DNA of 46,808 nucleotides from Zelonia costaricensis (taxonomy: Eukaryota > Euglenozoa > Kinetoplastea > Trypanosomatida > Trypanosomatidae): assembly GCA_030849075.1 (NCBI GenBank), contig JASAOO010003359.1:1-46808 (forward strand). The letters are read 5' to 3'. Positions 1-9,800 of this stretch are shown piece after piece. Positions within the stretch are counted from its first letter, which is position 1. Each line of letters begins with the position of its first letter. A program made the translations under genes and the position numbers. The notes beneath the pieces were generated by a model that saw only the letters and a list, made by a program, of their open reading frames with translations, was not told the origin of the DNA and made no database searches.

Positions 1-160
1 CAGCAATATCGGATTGCGTGTGATGTCTCAAGCGGATCGCCGAGGGCGTCGCACGTACAGCGCGCGAACGGGGACGGCGGATCGACAGCGAAGTCAACGG
101 AAGTGTCGCACAAAAAGGGCTCAGGTTTCACGTCGTTGTTTTTTTTTTCAGCGCAAGAGC

Positions 161-271
161 TGTGTTTGTGTGTGTGTGTGTGTGCCCGCGAGAAGGAAAA
201 AGTGCACGCTCTGAAGCATTTATCGCCACACACACACACACACACACATACATGCACACACACGCACACAG
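161..271. repeat. GT tract followed by CA tract
   Basis: An imperfect (GT)n run at 161-184 is followed about 40 nt later by a CA-rich run at 226-271. The two can pair as an inverted repeat in single-stranded form. Such dinucleotide tracts are typical of inter-gene DNA in Leishmania relatives. Confidence 0.8.
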
Positions 272-1445
272 GCATGTAGGTGTTTTCTTTTTTCTAAGCT
301 AGACAAACGGAGATTCAGGGTATGGGGTGAGAGCGTCGCCGATCCCCGTGTGCGTGGGAAAGCTCTCAGTCACGCACACACGCACACACACAAACGCACA
401 CACGTACGTAGATAAACGTTCACACGCGCCTCCCGCCGAGCGCCAGTGCCGCCAGCATAAAGTGCGTCTAGAGACACAGAGGGGTCTGCGCCAAGCCAGA
501 GCCAGACTGTTTGTTGTGGCTGTTTCTTTAGTGGCCTTTATGTCTAAGCGCAGTGCCGCCTGGAGGCCGGAGACATCATTAACGGGGCGAGGCTGGCACT
601 GGAGGAAGCTGTGAGCGCAGCACGCGTCGCGGCGGAAAGGAGGGGAGAGAGAAAGGGGGAACAGCACGAGGGACGCAGAAAGGCGGACGCAAAAACAAGA
701 CCGGACGCTATGTGGAAGAAGGAACAGTGCCTCCGTCCCCCCCTCCCCCCTACACCTCCACTTCCACGCCCAGTCCGACTGCCGCGTCCATTGGGCACAC
801 GTATCGAACCGTGAGGAAAGGGGGTGGGTTGACGGCATGTCCGCCCACGTCGCACACACACAAGCCAACTAGGTGAGAGATAGAGATAGGGAGAAGAGGG
901 GGATCATGTGAGCAAGCAAAACCAAGAGGCGGGCCGCAACTATGCGGACGATGAACAGCAACTACAAAAGCAGTAGAAAGAGGCAACAAAAAAAAACAGA
1001 ACAGGGGCGTTCAGTTCGTAGCGGCCGTGGAAGACGCGCGGCGACACACTGGCAACTCATCGGTAGGGCACCGGCCGTGGGAGATCACGTTGAAAGTAGA
1101 GGAAGCGTTACAAAGACGAGGGAGACGGCCCAAACAAAACAAAATGGGGCGGCGCCAAGTCGCATGCGCGGTGATGCGACGGACCAGGCCAGCTCACACG
1201 CCGGCTCTCCCGAGATGAGGCGCCCCACGCGGATGCCAGCCTTGCGCGCACCGGAGGACTTCACGCAAGCGACAGTGCCTCCGACGTCCTCGTCAGGTGC
1301 GCATGGAGCTTGATCTTGTGTGCCGGTGTCCGCATTCCCGTAGCTTCGAAAAGAGGTAAAGCCAGAACGGCAGTGGTGCACCTCTGCCCCCTCTCCCTTG
1401 CCCGCTTATAAACAATGTCGCCCCACACCCCCGCAGAGCTCGGCA

Positions 1446-1450
<5 letters not shown>

Positions 1451-1485
<35 letters not shown>

Positions 1486-1512
1486 CACTGACACAGACAC
1501 ACACACACACGC
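1451..1512. repeat. (CA)n microsatellite in the PLAC8 3' flank
   Basis: A pure CA run of about 15 copies (1452-1482) is followed by a short interruption and a second CA run to 1510. It lies immediately downstream of the PLAC8 stop codon on the sense strand, so it should be in the 3' UTR as a GU-rich element. Confidence 0.85.
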
Positions 1513-1527
1513 CTCCCTCTTCCCTTC

Positions 1528-2178
1528 TCAAGACATCTGGCACTCCATCGGCTGAGGTGTGGCGTTGTAGCACGTCGCGCCAGGAAAGTCGTTCATCACC
1601 GTCATCTCTAGGAGCACCTGCTGCGTGTTGCACACGCGACAGCACCAGCCCGTGCAGCAGTCGCCGCAGCCAGAGCCGGACACGCCGTACCGCTCACGTG
1701 CAAGCCGCCTGGTCTGGCAGGCGAAGATGCATGACAGAAGCCCAAAGGCACAAATCGGGTCGACAAAGCTCAGCAGCAGGCAGTACGGCCAGTGGATCTC
1801 ACTGTGGTTGCTCATGAACATGTTGCACTGCCGACTCTGCTGGCACGGCGTGCAGCACCACGACTCGCAGCACGAGTCCATGTCCTGGCAGCACACGCAC
1901 AGGGAGTAGTGCCACGGGCGGCTTCGGTAGCCGCCAGCCGTCACATTCATTGGGATGTCGGACGGGTCACCGGCGCCGGAGCTGTACTGCCCATGGAAGC
2001 CCGGTGGCGGCGGCGGAGGTGGAGGCATCTGGCTGTGTTGGTACTGGTTGTCCTGCCTGGAGGAGTACCCCGTGATGTTCACCGTGACATCGCTGTCGCG
2101 CACTTCCTCCCGCTCGCGGGGCGTGAAGTCGCTCTCGCCGTGCCGCGGCGGCGGCAGCTCAACGGTTTTACCCAGCAT
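1528..2178 (-). CDS. PLAC8 family cysteine-rich membrane protein (ama1-like)
   Basis: 216 residues from the first in-frame ATG; the frame is open further upstream but only from a TTG. Residues 1-87 look disordered, with an eight-proline run at 52-59. The PLAC8 domain occupies roughly 88-196. It has two cysteine clusters, CCESWCCTPC (103-112) and CCTGWCCRVC (174-183), around a hydrophobic segment at about 131-155 that is probably membrane-associated. PLAC8 proteins in other eukaryotes act at membranes in metal tolerance or cell-size control. In Leishmania, proteins of this type are annotated as ama1 as far as I recall. The substrate or partner cannot be inferred here. The domain call is firm; the ama1 name is from memory. 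Confidence 0.88.
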   Translation of the reverse strand: MLGKTVELPPPRHGESDFTPREREEVRDSDVTVNITGYSSRQDNQYQHSQMPPPPPPPPGFHGQYSSGAGDPSDIPMNVTAGGYRSRPWHYSLCVCCQDMDSCCESWCCTPCQQSRQCNMFMSNHSEIHWPYCLLLSFVDPICAFGLLSCIFACQTRRLARERYGVSGSGCGDCCTGWCCRVCNTQQVLLEMTVMNDFPGATCYNATPQPMECQMS

Positions 2179-2214
2179 CGTTTGAGGCACCTGAACGCCG
2201 TGGTAGTGGACGAG

Positions 2215-2300
2215 CTCGTCAGACAGAAATCGGTCAGCGCGTGCGTGTATGTGTGTGGGCGAGATGCGAGACACCGAGGAAAAGGGGACGGGAAAGCTAG
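2215..2300 (-). promoter_or_regulatory. predicted spliced-leader acceptor, PLAC8 gene
   Basis: On the sense strand a C/T-rich stretch (about 2300-2225) is followed by the first AG at 2216-2215. This leaves a leader of about 36 nt before the ATG at 2178 and supports that start. Confidence 0.5.
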
Positions 2301-2939
2301 ATCGAGAGGCGAGATGGGCTTCTCGGACTCGTAAGCCCGTCAAGCTGTGGGTTCACCAGAGCAATGGCGGTGAATCGAAGAAAGAGAGAAAAAAAACTGC
2401 AGCAGGCGCGGATGTGGATAACGACGCACGAGTCGCGTGTACACGTCAAAGGCGTGCCCACAACACAGCAGGTGCGTTGCTCCTGTTTTGCGTTTTATGT
2501 GCCTCCCCCCTCGCTTTCGGGTGAGAGGACGTCGACAAACGAAGAAAAACTGAAGCCAAAAACCTACAAGGTGGCCAGGCGGACTTCCCAAGACACAAAG
2601 CGGTGAGCGGTGGAGCGCGAGTGAGAGAGACAGTTTGTCAGTGGTTGATGCAACACCCACAGAAAGTCACTGCGTCTGGTTCGATGGGTCGCACGCAGAA
2701 ATCGGGCTCGGCGGTATGGCCAAGACCCCAGAAGGTGTCAAGCGAATGATCAAGGCAAGTGTGCTCTTCCAGTTTCAGCAGGTCCTCAACCACGGTCAAC
2801 GGCTAACACAATCAAATACGGCGAAAAGGGGAAGCACGACACGGGAACAGTCAACTTCTGAAGATGCAATACGGCGGAGGGCGTTGGAAGCACGAAATAT
2901 GCGACTACCGGCGGCGTGGGCACGGCGTGGGAAAGATGG

Positions 2940-2942
<3 letters not shown>

Positions 2943-3014
<72 letters not shown>
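2943..3014. repeat. (TG)36 microsatellite
   Basis: 72 nt of uninterrupted TG on the plus strand, the longest dinucleotide run in the window. It lies in the gap between the PLAC8 and nitroreductase genes and creates spurious Cys/Val and His/Thr open frames on both strands. It is a likely polymorphic locus and could adopt Z-DNA. Confidence 0.95.
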
Positions 3015-3018
<4 letters not shown>

Positions 3019-3840
3019 GGAATGGAGGAAGGGGGGCAGGAGAGCGCAAGGAGGGATGGAGACTGATCAGAGGTCAGGTAGAGTGCAACACCGCTGTGGA
3101 ATCGCATCTCGCAGCTTTGACGTGCACCAGCGGGCTTCCCCGCGCGCTGTGCAGTGGGTCTGGCCCGCTCCACGCGCAGCACGGTAGAGGGGCGCACACA
3201 ACCGCAAGCACCCCTCCAAAGCGCAACTGTACAGGTTAGAGCGTGTCGAAGAGCCCTGGCGAAAAGGTATGAAGGCCGAACACGAGACGTGAGACTTCGG
3301 ATCTCTGTGACGGTGGAAGAAGTTGGAAAACAATGTTGCAACGAGGCGGGTAGAGAAAGCAAATGCCCCAAGAAATGTACTCGCCATTTTTGCTTATCTG
3401 CACCCCATCCGAATCTTCCGAACCGTGTATACACATCCGTAGTGATAACCTCGCTCAACGCCAATACTCAGGCTCACCCCCTCGCACTGGCCTTCCACAG
3501 AGTTTCGCAAAACGCCCACCCTCCCAACCCAGCTTAGCTCCAAGGGAGACAAAGTGTTTTGCATCAATTCTGTGTAGAGTTGGTTTGAGGGGATCGGCAA
3601 AGGAGGTGACATGGGAGGCCATTATTGAGTTTTCTGTTTTTATATCCTCTCCTTTCCTCCTAGTTTCCTTTTGACATTTGGCACCCCTTTCCGTGGCACC
3701 ACGTGCGGTTTCCATGTTCCCTCTCGTTTGAAATTCCGCGTACCGACCGACCGGTTTACCCGCCGGATAAGGTTTGGGTGGTACTGTCTCCACGAATCGG
3801 CCGCATCAGGGTACACCAAACAGTAGGGGTGCACACGGTC

Positions 3841-3875
3841 GGGTTCATGGAACAGGGTAACCCCGTTCCATACCC
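3841..3875. repeat. strong imperfect hairpin
   Basis: The two arms can form about 14 base pairs around a three-base TAA loop, with a two-base bulge (3845-3846) and one A/C mismatch (3854/3864). The core reads TGGAACAGGG and CCCCGTTCCA. It could fold in either strand's transcript. Confidence 0.75.
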
Positions 3876-4021
3876 GTCTGTCTAAACATAACAAACATGT
3901 TTGCGTGTGCTTCTGCCCTTAAAATAAAACTGAGTAGGAGAAATGTGACCAGTATTCCCGGCGGCGTATCTCCCGCTCGCCTAAAGGGGACGAGGTCTGG
4001 TCCTGGCCAAAAGTCAGCTTA

Positions 4022-4022
4022 N
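4022..4022. other. ambiguous base (N)
   Basis: The only undetermined base in the window. It sits at the edge of the unusual island, which may reflect assembly of a repeated or polymorphic sequence. Confidence 0.95.
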
Positions 4023-4125
4023 CTGGATAGCGCATGCGACCAGCAGGAGCCCAGCCCTATGCACCACTTTCTTCATTCCCATTTCCCCCCGTTCTATCTC
4101 TACTCAGTCGCTCGACAAAAGCGCC

Positions 4126-4150
4126 GTGTGTGTGTGTGTGTGTGTGTGTG
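4126..4150. repeat. (GT)12 microsatellite
   Basis: A clean GT run of about 25 nt in the nitroreductase/PLAC8 gap. Confidence 0.9.
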
Positions 4151-5318
4151 CAAGCGTCTGGGTGTCAGTGTTGCTGTGGGTGAGCAGGAGTGCACGATCA
4201 AAGGGAAGGCGTGCCAGCACGACGATGTGCATCGGCATAAGTAGCGAAAGACCATGACGGAGCATCAAGAGGAGAAGGTAGAGTTCGCAAGCGGGCCACG
4301 GCACTCTCGGCTCCCGGAAACAGTGGCGGGGTCTTGGCTTCAGCTACAACATGTGCGTGCCGGTGCGTGCGTGTCTTTCCCTCAGTCTAGAGTATTTCGT
4401 GCAGAACGCGCCACAGGAGAAGCCACCGCAAGACGATATCGTTCGCACGTGCAGGAAGCCGCCCGCCGCGCAACCAGCAGGCTTTGGAAGCCACACGCAG
4501 CGGTTCCCCTTTCACATCTCCAGGTAGCCCAGTGCGCCAGACCTCTCACCACGAGTTGCATCTTCTCGCCAGCGCAACCCACACAACCCTGATCGTGCCA
4601 GAGCCTCATCACAGCTCGCATTTTCACCTTTCATGAAGTTCGTGTGCCACACCACGAACAGCCCCTTCAGTAAAACGGCTGGCAGCAAGTTCTCCGGCAA
4701 GTCGCCAATCGCACACGGGAGCAAACTCGACACGGACCCTATCCCACACATGACAAGCGAGTCGCCCCGCCTAGAACTGCACGCCACACAGAGACAAAGG
4801 CAGAAAAAAAAAACGAACGGGAACGCAGTCGGGGGGACACAAACAAAAGTGGAGAAGATATCGGACCGACGTGCAGCAAGGCGCACACACGCGCACGCGC
4901 GGGGGCACCAGGAACAAGAAGGAGTGAGAAGCGGCAGAGCCGCCGGGACCTGCCGGGGCAGGGGTGAAGGTGAAATAGGGGGTGACGGGATGGGCAGTGG
5001 GCGACGCGCCTGGCCGAGAGAGGCGACCACGCACACGCACACGCCATCACCGGGGGAGAAACAAGCGCGCCGAACACAGGGCGCGGCAACAGAAACGAAC
5101 GCACGCGCGCGCGAGCACGCATGCAGAAGTGTGAGGTGGTGGAGAAAGGAAGGTGGAGGCGAGAGAAGGGAGGAGACGCGCGAGCGTGGTACAGGAAAAG
5201 TGAGGCGAAGAGAGAAGACGCAAAGCAACCGCGCCGTGCGGACACGCGCGGCAGGGGGTGGGGGTGAGGAGAGAGAGGACAGGGCATGGGGACGCGGCAG
5301 CGCACCGCGCCGCAGCGC

Positions 5319-6089
5319 TCACTCACCCAGCACAATGAAGCGGCCGGCGTCGGCAATGTGCGTCTTCGCGCCCGCAGGCGCCTCGACCGAGCCGAACGGC
5401 ATCTGCGCGATCAGCTGCCAGCTCTCCGGCAGATCGAACGTCTCGCGCAGGTCCGCCTCGATCAGCTCGTTGTAGTGCTGCAGCGTCGCGCCGATCCCGT
5501 CCTGCGCAAGCGCCGTCCACACGGCGAACTGCGCAATCGCCGACGAGTGCTGCGAGAACACAGGGAAGTTCGCCGCGTACGTCGGGTACTGCTCCTGCTG
5601 GCCCTTGATCGCCGCGCGGTCCTCGTAGAACAGCACCGTCCCGGCGCCAGCCGCAAAGCAGCCGTCCACCTTCGCAGCGCTCTGCTCGTACTGCTCCGCA
5701 GACGTCACGCGCTGCAGCGCAGCCTTCACCACGGCCCACACCTTCGCGTGCTCCGCGCCGTACAGGATCACCGCGCGCGAGCTCTGCACGTTGAACGATG
5801 ACGGGCACTGGCGGATCGCCTCCTCGATCGTGTGCGTCACCTCCGCCGGGCGCCTCGGCAGCTGCGCGCCCAGCCGGTACACCGAGCGGCGCGCGGCAAG
5901 CATCGCCAGGTACTCCTGCGACGACCGCGCAGCAGCCGGCGCGGCCCTCGTCGTCGCCGGCGCGGCGCTCTTCGCCTCCGTCTTCTTCGAGCTCTTGGGA
6001 GTGGTCGGCGTTGCCGTCTTCGTCGCCCCCTTCGAAGTGCTCTGCGGCGCGGCCTTCGTCAAAGCCTTCTTGGTCACGGTGGTGCTCAT
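5319..6089 (-). CDS. nitroreductase family protein, Frm2/Hbn1-like
   Basis: 256 residues from the first ATG behind the predicted acceptor. Residues 56-256 match the Frm2-type nitroreductase fold. Visible family motifs are RRSVY (67-71), the PSSFNVQSSR block (96-105) with the following hydrophobic strand, a Gln/Ser/Ala-rich helix at about 180-200, QHYN (204-207) and a late MPFG (230-233). Members bind FMN and reduce nitro or quinone compounds with NAD(P)H; yeast Frm2 and Hbn1 are linked to lipid signalling and oxidative stress. The first 55 residues are not part of the fold. They form a Lys/Ala/Thr/Ser/Pro-rich basic tail like that of a histone H1, and may be a targeting or nucleic-acid-binding extension. 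The fold is confident; substrate and location are unknown. Confidence 0.9.
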   Translation of the reverse strand: MSTTVTKKALTKAAPQSTSKGATKTATPTTPKSSKKTEAKSAAPATTRAAPAAARSSQEYLAMLAARRSVYRLGAQLPRRPAEVTHTIEEAIRQCPSSFNVQSSRAVILYGAEHAKVWAVVKAALQRVTSAEQYEQSAAKVDGCFAAGAGTVLFYEDRAAIKGQQEQYPTYAANFPVFSQHSSAIAQFAVWTALAQDGIGATLQHYNELIEADLRETFDLPESWQLIAQMPFGSVEAPAGAKTHIADAGRFIVLGE

Positions 6090-6828
6090 GGTGGCGGGTG
6101 GTGGCGGGGGGGGAGAGGGGTGAAGGGAGGGGGTGAGTGGGTGGCGGAGTCTGTGGGAGAAGTAAGGAGAGGTGGGAGGGGAGCGCGAGATGCTGCAGAG
6201 ACGAGCGTCGTGTGGGAAGAGATGTGTGGTGTGCAGAGGTGTGAGTAGTTGGGCGGTTTGTGGCATCGGACGGGATGGGGATGTGGCGCAGAGGGGGGCA
6301 AACGGGAGAGTCGTCTCTTGGGTTTCGAGGTGCTAGAAAGGGCCGGTGGCGCACCAGCACAGGGACCACTCAACTCGGATGCGATAGTCGTACGCGTGGC
6401 GCTTGGAGGCCTTTGCGCGCTGCCGCTTTGTAGCTGGTACGCAGGGGTGTCCAGGCACGTTCGGCACGCTCACGTAAGGGCGGGGTCGGGGAGCGGTTGT
6501 GTTTGAGTGTGCGGGTTGCGCACAAGAGGCTGAAGGAAAGCTGCACCGCACCACACGGGACGGCGGGTCTGATGTCGTGCAGTGTGTGTTTTCTTGGTGG
6601 CGGGTCCTGCTGTGTGCGGGGAGGGAAGCATGCGGCGAGCACCTCAGCAGCAGCGCTGCGGACGAGGAAAGACGCGTGAAGAAAGCGCACTCGAGGATGA
6701 CGCAAGGTGCAGCTACCTCGATCCAGCCAAGAGGTGGGTGTGTGCTCTGATTGCGACATCGACCCACCATCCCACCACCGCGACCCCGTTTTTTTTCCCA
6801 GCCGCAACGCCTCCCGCGAAGTGCTCCA
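6090..6828. other. inter-gene spacer, nitroreductase to Tudor/BRCT gene
   Basis: 739 nt with no plausible gene. The left end holds the C-rich nitroreductase leader (6150-6090) and the rest is spacer and 3' UTR of the Tudor/BRCT gene. An eight-T run lies at 6789-6796, close to that gene's stop codon. Confidence 0.6.
6151..6183 (-). promoter_or_regulatory. predicted spliced-leader acceptor, nitroreductase gene
   Basis: An almost pure pyrimidine tract on the sense strand ends in CACAG, with AG at 6152-6151. The leader would be about 61 nt and very C-rich. Confidence 0.7.
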
Positions 6829-9800
6829 TCAAGGTGAGACGTCAACGATCATGTCTGGCGTGATGCGGTACATCTTCGACCCGCCGAACACGCTGTTCGG
6901 TTGCGCCGTCAGTACCACAATGTCGACCAAACCGTTATCCATCTCCCGCATCTGCTCCACCTTGCCAACCAGCGGCGCCTCAGCAATCAGCTCCTCGCTG
7001 GAGCTGCTTTCCACGTCGCTGAGTTCAGCGACTTCGTGGGCTGCATCGCCAGCGCTGCTGCGGAGGCGATGGGGTGAGGTGTTGTGCCCGCCACCGTCTC
7101 TCTCGGACGGCATCGACGGCCGCCCAGAGGCGCGGTCTGACACAGAGAGGGAGCGGCGTGCGTAGAAGGAGACGTGGCTGCTGGGGCGCAGCAGCACCGT
7201 GTGCGCCCCAAGCCGCACTGGGAGCACCGATAGTTGGTGGGAGGCGTGCAGCGGCGAAGTCGCAGCGCCCGCCGCCGTGGCCACCGCCGTGCGCGGCACT
7301 GCTAGACGCGAGGGCGGGTACGCCGTAGCGTGTGGGGAGGTGTCCGCCGCGACGGTGGGACCAGCAACAACAGCCGCAGTTGTGGTTGCGCCGTGAACGG
7401 CGGAGTGGTGCGGGGTGTGGCTGAGCGTGGTAACGTCAGAGACCGGCGGTGAAGAGGTGGACTCGTTGTGCGGCGCTGCGACCACGGTGGCGCCATTGCT
7501 TCCAGCGACGGCTGACGCACGCGCATTCGGCATCAGCGCTGCCGTGCCACGACCACCCTGCCGCTCCTCATTCGCCCTCCCTTCTGCAGCCCTCGCAGCG
7601 GGATAAGAGGACGAAGGCGGCGCGGCGGCGACCACCGGCGTCAGCGGCAGCGTCTCCGGGCCGTGCAGGGCCCACTTCCGCGGCCTCTCGCCCTCCACAC
7701 GCGAGGGCGCACCCCGGGGGCGGGAGGGCTGCGCTGCGCGGACCGCCGCAACCCGCGCGGTGACGGGGGAGACGTCGATCGCGCCGAAGCCGGCCTCGTG
7801 GTGGACCTCGCGCAGGTTGCCTGGCGAGAGAGGGCTGTTGCCGCCGCGAGCTCCGCGCGCCTGTGCATCGCCGCCGCTGCCGACGCGTTCTGGCGTCCAC
7901 GACGCTGCCGTCTGCTCGTGCGGCTCCTCAGTGCTTTCCAGTGCGTCCTCGAGCCAGTACACGTGTTGCCGCGCCGCCGTGTGGATGACGTAGACAGGCG
8001 TGTCAAAGAGCAGCGCCGCGCCAGGTGCCGTGGCCCAGCGTCGGGCGAGGTAGACGGTGGTCTGGTGCACCACCTCCCGCGTGCGCGGGTCGACATGCAT
8101 CGAGACGTACTTGGGCTCGTACAGCTGCAGCACGACTCGGCAGCTGCACGCGGCAGGCGAGAGCGGCCGCGGCGCGGCGGAGTTCAGCTGGAGGTCGACG
8201 ACACGGCCCAACACGATGGTGGTGGCCGCTACCACCGGCGGTGGGAAGCGCAGCATGGACGGGCTACGCTGCTGCGACAGGTCTTGCGGCGGCGGCGGCG
8301 GAATCATGGGCGCGGACAGGGTGACGTAGTAGTCCTCCCCAACGGCAATGGTAGGGTGCACCGTGCACGCCGCGTGCCCCTCGACTAAGTCGTGCGTTGC
8401 GCCATCGATCGCAGCTGCGGCCGGCGCGTACGCGAGGTCGCCTCCTGGCTCCGCGGTGGCTGGTGCGCTCGTGACGTCGGTGCCTTCGTCTGCATCCCGC
8501 GGCCTCTTACCCGCCACCCGCTGTCGCTCCGCCTCGGCAGACGGCCCTGGGCCCGCCGTGGCCTCACCGTCCGTGAATCCTGGGTGAGGCGCAACGCCAG
8601 CAGCGATGGGCGCTGAAGCCGTGTGGTCCTCCTCGGCCCGAGGCAGCGACGCCGCTGTCTTGGGTGACAGCACCGCAGTGGCCTCCGCCCTTGGCGGGCT
8701 TGCAACGGGCTGCGGATGCTCCGCCGTCTGCACAACGGCTTCCATTCGTGGTGGGCTGCGCTGCAGGGGGGATCGCAGCTGCGGCGGCGTGGCGGCCTGC
8801 TTCACCGAGCGCTCCCGCTGCGGCGGCAGGGTGAGCTGCAGGGTGGGCCAGGCGTCTGCCAGCGCCATAGGTGGGGGAGGCTGCCTCTCCGTCGAAGAGG
8901 AGCCGTCCCCACGGCGGTGCTGCCAGAAGTGCTGCTCGATGCTGTCTGCCAGCCACGCAAGGGTCAGCAGCGGGACACCGCCCAGTCGATCAAGGTCTAC
9001 TGCAGGGGCTGGTCGATCCAGCGGGATGTGGACGTAGTCGGGCAGCCTCTCCACCCGCGGCACCTTTGGCAGCGGGCTCCGCGCTGGCGACTCGGAGCGG
9101 CGGCGGCGCGCCACCGCACCACCAACCGTCGTCACGTCACCGCCTCCGTTCGCAGGCCCTGCCACAGCGAGCACGCTGGAGCGAGTCAGTCCCGCATGCG
9201 GGGGCACGGCGGCAGGCGCTGGCGTCGGCTCGGCACGCACGGCGGCCCCCGCCGCGTTGAGCCACATCTCCATCCGGTCGTCCCGCTCGAGGAAGAGCAC
9301 CTCGCGGCCACTCAGCGCGCGGTCTCGCCCCGCAAACGGCTCGAGCCGTGGTGGAGTGGAGTCGTCGCGCGCCGGCGGTGGGGTGGTGGACGGGCGACGC
9401 GCCGCACCCTTCCACCTCCCGCGCTCCTCCCTCTTCACCGTCGCAGCGCCGCGTACTTCGTCCTGCGCCGTAGGGAGCCGCACGTGTGGCGTGCCCGGGG
9501 CTATGCTCCACAGCCACGACACGTGCACTGCTGACACACCGAGGGCGTGGGCGAGGGTGACCTCCGCCAGCGCGTCCGCCGCCGCCGCTGCCGCTGCGGA
9601 TGTGGCGGTGTTCGCGGCGGGAGGAGAAGAAGCGACGAGAAACACGAAGTACCGCGGTGCCGGCGCACGTGCGGTCGATGCGGCCGCCCCGCCGGCGTGC
9701 ACGCTGCTGCGGCGTGGGAGCGGCACGCGACCAACAGTCTTGCGCTTGTTTGCGTGGCTGGCACCGGGTGTGGCACTGGCCTGTGAGATGGTGGTGGTGG

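Larger units (their letters stand above)
1..1527. other. gene-free flank downstream of the PLAC8 gene
   Basis: No convincing gene is visible. The open frames here are short, low in complexity or driven by CA/GT repeats. The stretch should hold the 3' UTR of the PLAC8 gene and the spacer to the next gene outside the window. It contains an imperfect GT run (161-184), CA-rich blocks (226-271 and 370-411) and a long CA tract (1451-1512) that begins about 15 nt beyond the PLAC8 stop codon. A T-run at 139-148 is also present. Confidence 0.6.
3400..4060. other. compositionally distinct island, possible decayed retroposon
   Basis: This block lacks the CA/GT tracts and G-runs of the other gaps and is richer in A/T. 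It includes a T-rich patch near 3634-3650 (A-rich on the minus strand) and a hairpin at 3841-3875. A decamer inside 3691-3705, reading ACGTGGTGCC on the minus strand, recalls the conserved head signature of trypanosomatid ingi/SIDER retroposons as I remember it. No intact reading frame is present. The SIDER interpretation is an inference and was not tested by alignment. Confidence 0.3.
2179..5318. other. largest gene-free interval (about 3.1 kb)
   Basis: No open frame here looks coding: those present are shadowed by GT repeats or have skewed, low-complexity composition. The interval should hold the nitroreductase 3' UTR at its right end and the PLAC8 leader at its left end. Notable contents are a 72-nt TG microsatellite (2943-3014), a less GC-rich island at about 3400-4060 with a strong hairpin (3841-3875), an ambiguous base at 4022 and a GT run (4126-4150). 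It is about three times longer than most other gaps in the window. Confidence 0.6.

Noticed and set aside
2635..3464. Open frames crossing the 72-nt TG repeat
   Set aside because: They are made by the dinucleotide repeat itself (alternating Cys/Val or His/Thr) and have no domain.
4633..5475. Plus-strand open frame of about 280 codons next to the nitroreductase gene
   Set aside because: Arg/Gly/Thr-rich composition without a domain. It overlaps the nitroreductase 3' end on the opposite strand and lies against the direction of every real gene here.
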